64,000 nucleotides of DNA, taken from positions 186,001 to 250,000 of the forward strand of contig JANWKT010000024.1 of assembly GCA_025451235.1 (NCBI GenBank), given 5' to 3'. This document shows positions 48,559-57,724 of the stretch, in pieces. Made by a program: the position numbers and the translations under genes. Each line of letters starts with the position of its first letter. Position 1 is the first letter of the stretch. The notes below the pieces were generated by a model, which was not told where the DNA came from, did no database searches, and saw only the letters and a list, made by a program, of their open reading frames with translations. The stretch comes from Flavobacteriales bacterium (GTDB lineage Bacteria; Bacteroidota; Bacteroidia; CAIKAF01).

Positions 48559-51237
48559 ATGAGCAATCCCGTTATAAAGCCTTATTTACGATTAAGTGGT
48601 TTAGAGTCATTAACCATTACACCCCAAACAAATTTTGTGAATGTGGGTGAACGTTGTAATGTAACCGGTTCACGGATGTTCTTACGGTTGGTGAAGGAGG
48701 ATAAGTACGATGATGCGATCCAGGTAGCCCTGGAACAAGTTCGAGGTGGCGCACAGGTATTAGATGTTAACATGGATGAGGGTATGCTCGATGGGGCAAA
48801 AGCCATGGTGCGTTTCCTGAACCTGATCGCAGCTGAACCTGAAATTGCCCGTATTCCGGTAATGATCGATAGTTCCAAATGGGAGATCATTGTTGCAGGG
48901 TTAAAATGCCTGCAAGGAAAAGGAATTGTAAATTCCATTTCCTTAAAATCCGGCGAAGATGAATTTATCCACCAGGCCAAGATCATCAAACGATTCGGAG
49001 CGGCAGTGATCGTGATGGCATTTGATGAAAAAGGACAAGCTGACAGTTTTGAACGGAGGATCGAGATCTGCAAAAGAAGCTATGATATCCTCACCCAGCA
49101 ATTAAAATTTCCTGCCTGGGATATTATTTTCGATCCGAATATTTTCCCAGTTGGCACGGGAATGGAAGAACATGCCAACAATGCCATTGACTTTTTTAGA
49201 GCCACCAAATGGATCAAGGAAAATCTGCCTTTTGCCAAAGTAAGTGGAGGTGTAAGCAATGTTTCCTTTTCATTCCGGGGAAATGATAAGGTGCGTGAAG
49301 CCATGCATGCTGCCTTCTTATATCATGGTATTCAAAACGGCATGGATATGGGGATCGTGAACCCCTCTCAACTGGAAGTATATGATGCTATTCCTAAAGA
49401 TCTCCTGGAACATGTGGAAGACGTATTGTTGAACCGCCGACCAGATGCTACCGAAAGGTTACTGGTATATGCAGAACAGTTTAAAGGAGAAAAAAATATT
49501 AAAGACGAAGTAGCCCAGGAATGGAGAAGTGGATCAGTAGAAGATAGACTGGCGCATGCTTTGGTAAAAGGTATCATAGATTTTATTGATGTGGATATTG
49601 AAGAGGCACGTCAAAAATATCCTCGACCCATTGAAGTGATTGAAGGTCCGCTGATGGATGGAATGAATATCGTAGGAGACCTGTTTGGAAGTGGAAAAAT
49701 GTTCTTACCTCAGGTGGTAAAATCGGCCCGTGTGATGAAAAAGGCGGTAGCCTATTTGCAACCGTTTATTGAAGCAGAAAAATCGGGTGTGATCACGGCC
49801 AATGGTAAAATATTAATGGCAACGGTAAAGGGCGACGTACATGATATTGGTAAGAACATTGTTGGGGTGGTATTGGGTTGTAATAATTATGACGTGGTGG
49901 ATCTAGGTGTAATGGTGCCCAGCGAAAAGATCATAGAAGCTGCCATCCGGGAAAAAGTGGATGTGATCGGCTTAAGCGGATTGATCACTCCATCATTGGA
50001 TGAAATGGTACATATGGCCAAAGAAATGCAAAGAGTTGGATTGACCATTCCATTGCTCATTGGTGGGGCTACCACATCGAAAATACATACAGCTGTAAAG
50101 ATAGAAGAGAGTTATCCGGATGGTGTTACGGTGCATGTATTGGATGCATCACGTTCAGTTCCGGTGGTTGAAGCATTGCTGGGTGATAAAAAAGAAAATT
50201 TTGTAAAAAATATCAGGGCCGAATATACCGAAATGCGGGAACGGCATAAAAGTCAGCAATCCCTTAAAAATCTCATTCCTATCAAGGATGCACGTACAAA
50301 TGCGTTTGATGGAAAATGGGAAACCTATACCCCCCCTACTCCCCGCTTCACAGGTGTAAAAGTGTTCGATAACTATTCACTGGCAGAACTGGCAGAATAT
50401 ATTGATTGGACACCCTTCTTTCAAACCTGGGAATTGGCTGGAAGATATCCTGCCATTTTAAAAGACAAACTAGTGGGTGAAGAAGCTACTTCCTTATTCA
50501 AAGATGCACAGGAAATGCTAAAAAAACTCATTGCCGAAAACTGGATCCAGGCCAAAGGTGTGATTGGGATCTTTGAAGCCAATGCGGTGGGAGATGACAT
50601 GGAGGTTTACGAAGACAACCAGCTTAAAACAGTTTTACATTCATTGCGCCAGCAAAATAAAAAGGCAGAAGGTTTACCCAATTATGCTCTTACCGATTTT
50701 GTTGCCCCTAAATCTTCAGGTAAAAAAGATTATATAGGTGGATTTGCCGTAACTGCAGGAATTGGTATCGATGAAAAAGTAGCTGAATTCGAGAAAAATC
50801 ATGATGACTATTCATCCATCTTATTAAAAGCATTGGCAGATAGATTGGCGGAAGCGTTCGCAGAAAGATTGCATCAAAGAGTTAGAAAAGAATTCTGGGG
50901 ATATGCAACGGATGAAAACCTATCGAATGATGAAATGATTTCAGAAAAATACCAGGGTATCCGTCCGGCACCTGGTTACCCTGCTTGTCCGGACCATACT
51001 GAAAAGAGGTTATTGTTCGATCTGCTGCAGGTGGAAAAGAACACGGGTATTATCCTTACTGATTCGTTCGCCATGTTCCCTACGGCGGCGGTAAGTGGTT
51101 TGTATTTTTCGCATCCTGATTCAAAATATTTCGGGTTGGGTAAGATCAATAAGGATCAAGTAGAAGATTATGCCAAGCGTAAAGGAATGAGCATGGAGAT
51201 GATGGAAAGATGGTTATCACCAAATTTGGGATATTGA
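48559..51237 (+). CDS. metH: B12-dependent methionine synthase, C-terminal modules (no homocysteine domain)
   Basis: The 892-residue protein starts with the methyltetrahydrofolate (pterin-binding) domain ([18 protein letters not shown] at 24-41), followed by the cobalamin cap (about 320-405), the B12-binding domain with GDVHDIGKN and axial His428, and the SAM reactivation domain (about 560-890, [16 protein letters not shown]). The N-terminal homocysteine-binding zinc domain (about 350 residues) is absent. Full MetH is about 1230 residues; the split form is widespread in Bacteroidota, with the homocysteine part encoded separately. That partner gene is not in this window. A palindrome follows the stop. 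Confidence 0.95.
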   Translation: MSNPVIKPYLRLSGLESLTITPQTNFVNVGERCNVTGSRMFLRLVKEDKYDDAIQVALEQVRGGAQVLDVNMDEGMLDGAKAMVRFLNLIAAEPEIARIPVMIDSSKWEIIVAGLKCLQGKGIVNSISLKSGEDEFIHQAKIIKRFGAAVIVMAFDEKGQADSFERRIEICKRSYDILTQQLKFPAWDIIFDPNIFPVGTGMEEHANNAIDFFRATKWIKENLPFAKVSGGVSNVSFSFRGNDKVREAMHAAFLYHGIQNGMDMGIVNPSQLEVYDAIPKDLLEHVEDVLLNRRPDATERLLVYAEQFKGEKNIKDEVAQEWRSGSVEDRLAHALVKGIIDFIDVDIEEARQKYPRPIEVIEGPLMDGMNIVGDLFGSGKMFLPQVVKSARVMKKAVAYLQPFIEAEKSGVITANGKILMATVKGDVHDIGKNIVGVVLGCNNYDVVDLGVMVPSEKIIEAAIREKVDVIGLSGLITPSLDEMVHMAKEMQRVGLTIPLLIGGATTSKIHTAVKIEESYPDGVTVHVLDASRSVPVVEALLGDKKENFVKNIRAEYTEMRERHKSQQSLKNLIPIKDARTNAFDGKWETYTPPTPRFTGVKVFDNYSLAELAEYIDWTPFFQTWELAGRYPAILKDKLVGEEATSLFKDAQEMLKKLIAENWIQAKGVIGIFEANAVGDDMEVYEDNQLKTVLHSLRQQNKKAEGLPNYALTDFVAPKSSGKKDYIGGFAVTAGIGIDEKVAEFEKNHDDYSSILLKALADRLAEAFAERLHQRVRKEFWGYATDENLSNDEMISEKYQGIRPAPGYPACPDHTEKRLLFDLLQVEKNTGIILTDSFAMFPTAAVSGLYFSHPDSKYFGLGKINKDQVEDYAKRKGMSMEMMERWLSPNLGY

Positions 51238-51266
51238 TTGATTGCTAAAAACTACGTTTTATCGTT

Positions 51267-51294
51267 GTATGGACGCAATATATTGCGTCCATAC
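51267..51294. repeat. Perfect 28-bp palindrome (REP-like)
   Basis: The sequence around GGACGCAATATATTGCGTCC is a perfect 28-base palindrome (GTAT on one end, ATAC on the other). The core GACGCAATATATTGCGTC resembles dispersed palindromic repeats known from many bacteria, which are moved or kept by RAYT-type transposases. It lies between metH and the TPR kinase gene and could also act as a terminator. Confidence 0.7.
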
Positions 51295-51324
51295 CATCGG
51301 CAATGATCAATCCGTTTATAATTT

Positions 51325-51332
51325 TATCTTTG
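51325..51332 (+). promoter_or_regulatory. -7 promoter element TATCTTTG
   Basis: This fits TAnnTTTG and lies 18 bases before the TTG start at 51351, supporting that start. Confidence 0.5.
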
Positions 51333-51350
51333 TAAACCAACATCAACACC

Positions 51351-53111
51351 TTGAAGAAACTCTTCATCCTTCTCATTGCATTCTTTTTTGCATACAACCT
51401 TCATGCACAGGCATCCGAATGGGTGGAAGGGTCATGGGATGTTTTTGGAGATGATATGGATTCGGCAAAAATACTTTGCGAAAAAGGTTATCATTTGGCT
51501 CAGGAAAAAGGCGATTTAAAAACCATGGGTAGGGCATTGGCATACAGAGCCATTTACTATGATATAGAAGCCAAAGCAGATTCCGCCCTTTTCCTTTTTT
51601 ATAAGGCGTTGTCTATCCAGGAATCCATCAGAGATACCATGGGATTGATCACTACCTATAATAACCTGGGTATATTTTACTTCAGCCAGTATCAATATAC
51701 CATGGCCACCACTTATTATAAAAAAGCCTATGAGACCGCCTTAACCGTAAATGACTATTCAAGCGCTGCTGGTTCACTGATCAATATAGGCGTTATTGAA
51801 TCATATCAACCCAATGGAGGGAATGCTCTAGATTATTATTCAGAAGCGGAACGACTGTATTTATTAGAAGGAGATAGCGTTGGTTTACTGCCAATCTGGA
51901 GCAATACAGCAAAAATATACCACGATAGAGGCAATTATGAACAAGCTTATTTATTAAACCTAAAATCTGTTCAATCGCCTGATGAGAATAAATCTTTGTC
52001 TGATTGGATCACTGAAAGGATTTTAATGACCAATATCCTCTATAAAATGGGCCGGTATGCCGAGGCCGAAAAATTCGGGTTACAAGCCCTGGAAGAGGCC
52101 GAAAAAGGGAATGTGCCGGAACGTAAGCAATATATCTACGAAGCCTTATCGAATCTATATTATGCTAAAAACGATTATAAAAGAGCTTTTGATTTTGGGA
52201 CCAAATACCGCGACCTAAGGGATTCATTGATCAACGATAGCAGAACAAAGCAGATCGCAGAGATGCAAACCAAGTACCAATCCGAAAAAGCAGTCAATGA
52301 GATCAACAAACTTAAGCTGGAAGCCCAGAAAAGAAAAAATGTGGAGCTTGAAAAGAAACGGCTGCAGGTAGGCTTTTATTCAGTATTGATCGCAGGTGGG
52401 ATCGGATTATTTGGGTTGGCCGTTTTTATTATATTATTGATCATTACCCTGCGTTTAGAAAGAACCAACAGCAAGCTCACGTTGGAAAAGAAAAAATACG
52501 CTGAGCAAATGCTGGAAAAGGAAAAATTATTGATGAGAGAATCCCATCATAGGATCAAAAATAACTTACAGCTCATCAATAGCATCCTCGACCTTCAATC
52601 CAGAAATATAAAAGATGTGGCCATTAAAGAAGCTTTCGCAGAAAGCAGGCAAAGGATCCAAGCTATTTCATTTGCCCACCAACGTTTATACGGAGATGAT
52701 ACCGTAGAAAAACTCAACCTGAAAAGTTTCTTGACGGATCTGAGCATTTCCATTCAATCCTCATCCATCCATGACAGTACCCACATAAAGATCATTCCAC
52801 AAATAGAGGATATTTCTATTTCCACCGAAAAAGCGATCCCGATTGGATTGATCGTTAACGAACTTCTCACCAATTCCATTAAATATGCATTCAGGGAATC
52901 GGCTGAAGGAGAAATATTCATTCGCTTAATGAATCGTGGAGATCAACTCGAACTGGTGATTGAAGATAACGGTTCTGGGATGAAAGAGGAGGTGGAGGGA
53001 ACAGGGTTCGGGCACCAACTGGTAAAATCAATGACCCGTCAATTAAAAGCAGAATATTCCCTATCTTTAACATCCGGAGTGAAACATATTTTCTTCATTC
53101 CCATAGTGTAA
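51351..53111 (+). CDS. TPR sensor histidine kinase (HisKA_2 type)
   Basis: The 586-residue protein begins at TTG 51351, where the signal peptide MKKLFILLIAFFFAYNLHAQ starts. Periplasmic TPR repeats cover about residues 35-300 (GLITTYNNLGIFYFSQYQYT, RQYIYEALSNLYYAKNDYKRAF-like units), followed by a coiled coil, one membrane helix (about 342-367) and the kinase: HisKA_2 with His399-His400 in MRESHHRIKNNLQLINS and HATPase_c with NELLTNSIKYAF and DNGSGM. This is the LytS-like/HWE-related type common in Bacteroidota. The LytTR regulator 12 bases downstream is its likely partner. Confidence 0.95.
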   Translation: MKKLFILLIAFFFAYNLHAQASEWVEGSWDVFGDDMDSAKILCEKGYHLAQEKGDLKTMGRALAYRAIYYDIEAKADSALFLFYKALSIQESIRDTMGLITTYNNLGIFYFSQYQYTMATTYYKKAYETALTVNDYSSAAGSLINIGVIESYQPNGGNALDYYSEAERLYLLEGDSVGLLPIWSNTAKIYHDRGNYEQAYLLNLKSVQSPDENKSLSDWITERILMTNILYKMGRYAEAEKFGLQALEEAEKGNVPERKQYIYEALSNLYYAKNDYKRAFDFGTKYRDLRDSLINDSRTKQIAEMQTKYQSEKAVNEINKLKLEAQKRKNVELEKKRLQVGFYSVLIAGGIGLFGLAVFIILLIITLRLERTNSKLTLEKKKYAEQMLEKEKLLMRESHHRIKNNLQLINSILDLQSRNIKDVAIKEAFAESRQRIQAISFAHQRLYGDDTVEKLNLKSFLTDLSISIQSSSIHDSTHIKIIPQIEDISISTEKAIPIGLIVNELLTNSIKYAFRESAEGEIFIRLMNRGDQLELVIEDNGSGMKEEVEGTGFGHQLVKSMTRQLKAEYSLSLTSGVKHIFFIPIV

Positions 53112-53123
53112 TAACTCATCATC

Positions 53124-53849
53124 ATGGAAAAAACAAAAGTGCTCATTGTAGAAGACGAAGCATTGATTGCTGATAACCTGGCAGCCATTATCGGAGACCT
53201 TAATTATGAAGTAACGGATATTTGTGCCAATGCAGAAGAGGCTATCAAATCCATTAAAAACAATCCTCCCGAAGTTTGTTTGCTGGATGTAAGTATTGAT
53301 GGTGAAATTGATGGAATAGATCTGGCAACCATGATCCAAAAAAGGATCCAGGTACCCCATATATTTATTACTTCCTTTAGTGATTCCTCCACTATTGAAA
53401 GAGCAAAACAAACATCACCTGCAGCGTATATCATTAAACCTTATACCGCAAAGGAAGTGGAAGTAAATATGACCCTGGCCTTGTATAAGAAAGACGAACC
53501 GGTTTCCATCCCCATAAAAACATCCAATAATCCAGAGGATGACTCATTTTTTATCAAGGATAAACATGAACTGGTGAAAATAAAGTTTGACGAGATATCG
53601 TATTGCGAAGCAGCAGATAACTACACAATTATTTATACCTCCAAAAGTAAATACATGATCAGTCAAACCATGAAAGCTGTTTTTGAAAAGCTGGAAGCGG
53701 GTGGTTTTGTAAGGATACACCGAAGCTATTTTGTGAGGTTCAAGGACATTGAATCGATCGGACCTAATTATATTATTATCCAAGGAAAAGAGATCCCCAT
53801 GAGCCAAAACCATCGGCAGGAATTATTGGCCCGCATCAACCTGATTTAG
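53124..53849 (+). CDS. LytTR family response regulator
   Basis: The 241-residue protein has a receiver domain (EDEALIADN at 10-18, phospho-acceptor Asp55 in CLLDVSIDG, Lys in IIKPY) and a LytTR DNA-binding domain at about 140-240 (EISYCEAADNYTIIYT, GFVRIHRSYFVRFKDI). It binds promoter DNA as a dimer after phosphorylation, presumably by the TPR kinase encoded 12 bases upstream. Targets are unknown. This is the only response regulator with a DNA-binding output in the window. Confidence 0.96.
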   Translation: MEKTKVLIVEDEALIADNLAAIIGDLNYEVTDICANAEEAIKSIKNNPPEVCLLDVSIDGEIDGIDLATMIQKRIQVPHIFITSFSDSSTIERAKQTSPAAYIIKPYTAKEVEVNMTLALYKKDEPVSIPIKTSNNPEDDSFFIKDKHELVKIKFDEISYCEAADNYTIIYTSKSKYMISQTMKAVFEKLEAGGFVRIHRSYFVRFKDIESIGPNYIIIQGKEIPMSQNHRQELLARINLI

Positions 53850-53967
53850 GGCTCATTCACTCAGAAAATTTCATTGTTCACCCAATATTTCCAACCTGAA
53901 TAAATGGGATTCGTTAATCTTGATATGATTATGATTTGAGTTTTTGAACCAACAAACTATGGAATCA

Positions 53968-53999
53968 GCCTTCCCGCTTCACTGGGAGGGCTTTTTTGT
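53968..53999 (+). terminator. Intrinsic terminator after the LytTR regulator
   Basis: GCCTTCCC and GGGAGGGC pair with one G-T wobble around an 8-base loop and are followed by a T-run. It lies about 120 bases after the regulator stop and faces the convergent gatC gene. Confidence 0.8.
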
Positions 54000-54024
54000 T
54001 TTTAACCATACAAATAAAGAGTAG

Positions 54025-54315
54025 CTATTTATCCAAAACCTTGGGCACCCTGAAATAGTCGGAGTCTTTTTTAGGGGCATTCACCAGGGCATCCTCGTGT
54101 GAAACGGAATTGTTCACCTCATCTTTCCGCAAGACATTCACTTCATTGCTCATATAGATCAGCGGTTCTACGTTGGAAGTATCTAATTCATTCAACTTAT
54201 CGATCCAGGTAATGATCCGTGAAAGGTCCTGACGAATGGCTGGTTTTTCCTCAGCAGAAAACTCAAGTCGGGCCAAAAAGGCCAACTTATCTACTGTTTC
54301 ATCGTTTATTTCCAT
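54025..54315 (-). CDS. gatC: Glutamyl-tRNA(Gln)/aspartyl-tRNA(Asn) amidotransferase subunit C
   Basis: The 96-residue protein matches GatC: INDETVDKLAFLARLEFSAE at the N-terminus, a middle LSRIITWIDKLNELDTSNVEPL and the end DSDYFRVPKVL. It stabilises GatA and GatB, which convert misacylated Glu-tRNA(Gln) or Asp-tRNA(Asn) to the amides. gatA and gatB are not in the window. The ATG at 54315 was chosen; it overlaps the end of the plsC-like gene by 17 bases, so translation is coupled. Confidence 0.95.
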   Translation of the reverse strand: MEINDETVDKLAFLARLEFSAEEKPAIRQDLSRIITWIDKLNELDTSNVEPLIYMSNEVNVLRKDEVNNSVSHEDALVNAPKKDSDYFRVPKVLDK

Positions 54316-55048
54316 GATATTCCTGCAAATTTGAAAGTACAATATTATAAACTTTTTCCTTTAGTTGTTCAATATCATTATTCACCTCCGAAGGATAGAT
54401 GGGTTTACCCACTTTGATATAGAGTTTCCCAGGCCCTCCCCTCCTCAGCTTCAGTAATTCCTTTTCATGGGGCATCCTGTCGAACGAATTGAGGGTGGTA
54501 ACCGGAACAATGGGCGTATTCGTCTCGACTGCCATTTTAAAGGCCCCTACTTTAAAAGGTAACAGCGTACCCTCTATCCTGTTTTGGGTCCCTTCCGGAT
54601 ATACCAATATGCTATATCCCTTCTCAATGTCTTTCACCGCTCTTAAAAACGCCGCTGAGGAATCCATTTTACTGCTCCGGTCAAAAGGTATATGGGTCTT
54701 TGAAAACATGATCTTAAACAAAGGTACTTTGGCCAATGAGCCTTTGGCCATAAAATGAAAATAATTAGGAATTACTTTATATCCGGTAAGGATATCCAGG
54801 AAGGTGCTGTGGTTAGGTGTATAGATATATACTTTTTTCGGGTCCAGCGGCTCTTCATAGGTTACGATCGTCCTGATCCCCATGGTTACCCTGAGCCAAC
54901 CTGCCCAGAACCGTTGTACCCTCATAGAAGCTGGCCAACGGGATTCTTTGGCGAATAAAAACTTAAGGGGCCAATAAAAGAACAACATCCAGAACAAAAA
55001 GTTCAGGGCGAAAAAAACTTGCCATATCAGATTGAATACTTTTCTCAT
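54299..55048 (-). CDS. 1-acyl-sn-glycerol-3-phosphate acyltransferase (PlsC-like)
   Basis: The 249-residue protein has an N-terminal membrane helix (about residues 3-30) and the acyltransferase motifs NHSTFLD (H-x4-D) near residue 72 and YPEGTQNR near 145. It makes phosphatidic acid at the inner membrane in phospholipid synthesis. I use the ATG at 55048; a TTG at 55066 would add six residues. The end overlaps gatC by 17 bases. A TAGTTTTG box (55064-55071 on this strand) is 15 bases upstream of the ATG and supports this start. Confidence 0.93.
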   Translation of the reverse strand: MRKVFNLIWQVFFALNFLFWMLFFYWPLKFLFAKESRWPASMRVQRFWAGWLRVTMGIRTIVTYEEPLDPKKVYIYTPNHSTFLDILTGYKVIPNYFHFMAKGSLAKVPLFKIMFSKTHIPFDRSSKMDSSAAFLRAVKDIEKGYSILVYPEGTQNRIEGTLLPFKVGAFKMAVETNTPIVPVTTLNSFDRMPHEKELLKLRRGGPGKLYIKVGKPIYPSEVNNDIEQLKEKVYNIVLSNLQEYHGNKR

Positions 55049-55063
55049 CGTTCGTTTTCTGTA

Positions 55064-55071
55064 CAAAACTA
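55064..55071 (-). promoter_or_regulatory. -7 promoter element TAGTTTTG
   Basis: On the minus strand this fits TAnnTTTG and lies 15 bases before the ATG of the acyltransferase gene. Confidence 0.45.
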
Positions 55072-55139
55072 ATATTTTAAATTTTCTTAGGATATGTATC
55101 GAAAAAACAAGGTGTTAATTAATTACTTTTAAACTCAAC

Positions 55140-55973
55140 ATGCAGAGAAAAATTTCCATCTTCTGGTCTCCAGGTTTTATTATTGGCCTGATCATCTTAT
55201 TGGTGAACGATCATTTTCTAAAAATTCTTTTTCCCCATTGGATCACCGGTAAATTATCTGATATCGCCGGACTTTTTATTTTCCCCATCTTTCTGGCAGC
55301 CTTTGTACCTCGATTCAAAAAAAACATGTATGGGATCACGGTCCTGGGTTTTATCTGGTTTAAATCTCCCTTGGCTAATGGATTCATCGAGTTTTTCAAT
55401 CAACTGGATCTGTTTTCTATTTCCCGTGTGATCGACTGGACCGATCTATTGGCCTTGATCATTTTGCCATTTTCTTACAGGTATTTTACGAATTACCAGG
55501 GTACAAATTTCAAACTTCATCCATTGCCGGTGATCCTGGTGGCATCGTTTGCTTTTATAGCTACCAGTAGGGCCAGGGTAAATGTATTGAACAACAAAAC
55601 CTATCGTTTCGATTATTCTTTAGATACATTGAAGAAAAAAATATTTCTACACAAAAATGTTTATAATGGTTTGAGGCCTGAGTGGCTAAAAAGGGATTCC
55701 TTGGAAAAAGTGGATCCTGTATATCAACACCCAGATTCCATCAAGATCAAGAACGATCTGTTCGACCGATTTCTTGGATTTACACAACTAAGGGTGGAAG
55801 ATACTGCATGCAGCGATGGATTCTATGCTCAAATAGAATTATCGGGTAACGATCAAGGATCTTCCTTAAAATCCACCTACCTCTATCATGAATGTCATGA
55901 TAAAAAAGACCAGTTCAAAACGCAGATCATACAAATTTTTGAAGAAAAAATCATCAAGCCCTTAAATGAATAG
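55140..55973 (+). CDS. Membrane protein of unknown function
   Basis: The 277-residue protein has four hydrophobic segments in the first half (about residues 11-28, 42-60, 64-80, 100-118 and a further one near 130-145), with the striking stretch ITGKLSDIAGLFIFPIFLAAF. The second half (about 150-277) is hydrophilic with Cys residues (Cys227, Cys255). I do not recognise a named family. The N-terminal half could be a membrane anchor for the soluble C-terminal domain. A TACTTTTA box lies near 55124, one base off the promoter consensus. Confidence 0.75.
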   Translation: MQRKISIFWSPGFIIGLIILLVNDHFLKILFPHWITGKLSDIAGLFIFPIFLAAFVPRFKKNMYGITVLGFIWFKSPLANGFIEFFNQLDLFSISRVIDWTDLLALIILPFSYRYFTNYQGTNFKLHPLPVILVASFAFIATSRARVNVLNNKTYRFDYSLDTLKKKIFLHKNVYNGLRPEWLKRDSLEKVDPVYQHPDSIKIKNDLFDRFLGFTQLRVEDTACSDGFYAQIELSGNDQGSSLKSTYLYHECHDKKDQFKTQIIQIFEEKIIKPLNE

Positions 55974-56024
55974 GAATCTTTATTACCTTAAACCACTCAA
56001 AAAAAAGAAGATCAACATCTAGCC

Positions 56025-56474
56025 ATGGAATTCATTCCTCAAGATAAAAACTATGCTTCCCGGATAAAAGAGAGTTTTGCTCGTCAGACTTTTATGGAAT
56101 ATATCGGCGCAAAACTTGCAGAAGTAAAGCCCGGATATTGTGAGATCCACGTTCCTTATCGAAAAGAACTTACACAGCAGCATGGATATTTTCATGCAGG
56201 TGTGGTGGGCACTTTGGCCGACAATGCTGCAGGCTATGCTGCCTATACGTTGATGGCTGTAGACTCCTCTATTCTTACCGTGGAATATAAAGTAAATTTA
56301 ATGGCTCCTGGTAATGGAGAAATGCTCATTGCCAAATCAACCGTATTAAAATATGGAAGAACTCTTACCATATGCAGGACCGATGTATTTGTACAAAAAA
56401 ATGGGGTAGAAAAAATATGTGCAGCTGCTCAGGTTACATTGATCGAATTAGCCGAAAAAAAAGATGGAGAGTAA
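56025..56474 (+). CDS. PaaI family hotdog-fold thioesterase
   Basis: The 149-residue protein is a single hotdog domain with the characteristic HxG segment HGYFHAGVVGTLADNAAGYAAY near residue 50, and the closing strands ILTVEYKVNLMAPGNGE. PaaI-type enzymes hydrolyse acyl-CoA thioesters; substrate unknown. It overlaps the next gene (ogt-like) by 11 bases, so both are translated from one message. Confidence 0.93.
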   Translation: MEFIPQDKNYASRIKESFARQTFMEYIGAKLAEVKPGYCEIHVPYRKELTQQHGYFHAGVVGTLADNAAGYAAYTLMAVDSSILTVEYKVNLMAPGNGEMLIAKSTVLKYGRTLTICRTDVFVQKNGVEKICAAAQVTLIELAEKKDGE

Positions 56475-56955
56475 ATCAATCGCATATCATTCTCCCATCG
56501 GCTGGATTAAAATCGTCGGCAACAAAGACTATATCATGGCGGTTGAATTTCATGATCAAGAACCGGAAACCGTTAGCCATGAAAATGAGGAGGAAAATGC
56601 ATTGCTGCAAATTGCCCATGACCAGATCAAAGCTTATTTTGAAAGCGGTTTAAAAAAATTCACTTTCCCGATTCTTCAACCAGGTACCCATTTTCAAATG
56701 GCAGTTTGGAATGAATTGATCGAAATACCCTATGGAAAAACCATTTCGTATTTACAACTGGCCCTGAACCTGGGTGACGCTAAAAAGATCAGGGCAGCAG
56801 GTAGCGCCAATGGCAAAAACAATATAGCCATCGTAGTTCCTTGCCATAGGGTCGTCGGATCTACCGGTGAATTGGTAGGATATGCGGGTGGACTCTGGAG
56901 AAAGGAATGGCTACTCAAACATGAACATGCCTTACCCAAAAGTTTATTCGATTAG
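56464..56955 (+). CDS. ogt: Methylated-DNA--protein-cysteine methyltransferase
   Basis: The 163-residue protein has the active-site PCHR motif with Cys127 in AIVVPCHRVVGSTGELVGYAGG, and the DNA-binding helix-turn-helix region before it (GKTISYLQLALNLGDAKKIRAAGSA). It removes O6-methyl groups from guanine by suicide transfer to the Cys. It has the Ogt/AGT layout without the Ada N-terminal zinc domain. It overlaps the thioesterase gene by 11 bases. Confidence 0.95.
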   Translation: MESKSIAYHSPIGWIKIVGNKDYIMAVEFHDQEPETVSHENEEENALLQIAHDQIKAYFESGLKKFTFPILQPGTHFQMAVWNELIEIPYGKTISYLQLALNLGDAKKIRAAGSANGKNNIAIVVPCHRVVGSTGELVGYAGGLWRKEWLLKHEHALPKSLFD

Positions 56956-56968
56956 TGCAAATACTTTA

Positions 56969-57463
56969 TTATCGCAATTCTTTTGTGGCCATCATATACA
57001 GCATATCGTATGCTCCTGCATTTCCATCGGTATTAGGAACGGTATAATTAAATCCGGTTCCAGTCCATCCATAGATGTTGATGCCTTTATCTGTATTTGG
57101 CTGCGTATAATACATTCCTTCACCACCCCAGGCGTATAGGTTTTCTCCACCGTCTACATTTGGCTTGGTATAATAAAGACCAGTCCCAGTCCAGCTATAA
57201 ATATTATAGCCTTTCTCCACGTTTGGTTCAGTATAATATAATCCGGTACCACTCCAGCTATGGTAATTCATTCCTCCTTTTACATTGGGTACTGAATATA
57301 ACAAACCTGTTCCACTCCATCCGTAAATATTAGACCCTTTATCGGTGTTGGGTTTTACATAATAAATACCTGTACCTGTCCAAGTATACAAGTTTTGAGA
57401 ATAAGCTGCGGTTGTTGAAAGTCCAATGCAAATCAATGCACTCAATAGTAGTTTAATTTTCAT
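56969..57463 (-). CDS. Secreted protein of six 21-residue Trp/Gly/Tyr repeats
   Basis: The 164-residue protein has a signal peptide (MKIKLLLSALICIGLSTTAA). Residues 23-148 are six back-to-back 21-residue repeats with the pattern xNxYxWxGTGxYYxxPNxxxG; a short tail AGAYDMLYMMATKELR ends the protein. The repeats have no Cys. The length of repeat and the strict W-x-G-x-G core suggest a stacked beta structure such as a small propeller or beta-prism, probably binding glycans. I do not know a named family with this repeat. It is convergent with ogt (13 bases between). Confidence 0.85.
   Translation of the reverse strand: MKIKLLLSALICIGLSTTAAYSQNLYTWTGTGIYYVKPNTDKGSNIYGWSGTGLLYSVPNVKGGMNYHSWSGTGLYYTEPNVEKGYNIYSWTGTGLYYTKPNVDGGENLYAWGGEGMYYTQPNTDKGINIYGWTGTGFNYTVPNTDGNAGAYDMLYMMATKELR
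57020..57397 (-). repeat. Six tandem 63-bp coding repeats
   Basis: The 378-base array encodes the six 21-residue units of the repeat protein in constant register. The DNA copies have diverged moderately, so the array is not fresh. Confidence 0.85.
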
Positions 57464-57503
57464 GATTAGTTTTTTTGGGGTGTTAAAGACAATATTTGAG
57501 CCA

Positions 57504-57511
57504 CAAATATA
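57504..57511 (-). promoter_or_regulatory. -7 promoter element TATATTTG
   Basis: On the minus strand this fits TAnnTTTG and lies 40 bases before the start of the repeat-protein gene. Confidence 0.5.
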
Positions 57512-57724
57512 GGAGGTTTAGGTTTATTTAAAAATTAACATTCCTTTATGATTTTCTATACTGATTTAGTGATAGTTCCATCAACAGACCTGGAGGGTCG
57601 ATAAGAAAGAAGGATGGCTTATTCATTACGTGATTTTACCCTAGGTAACTATTCGATTATAATATTATCTTAGCCTGATTCGATCTTATATCCACTTATT
57701 ATTTAAATCTAAAAATCAACTCAT

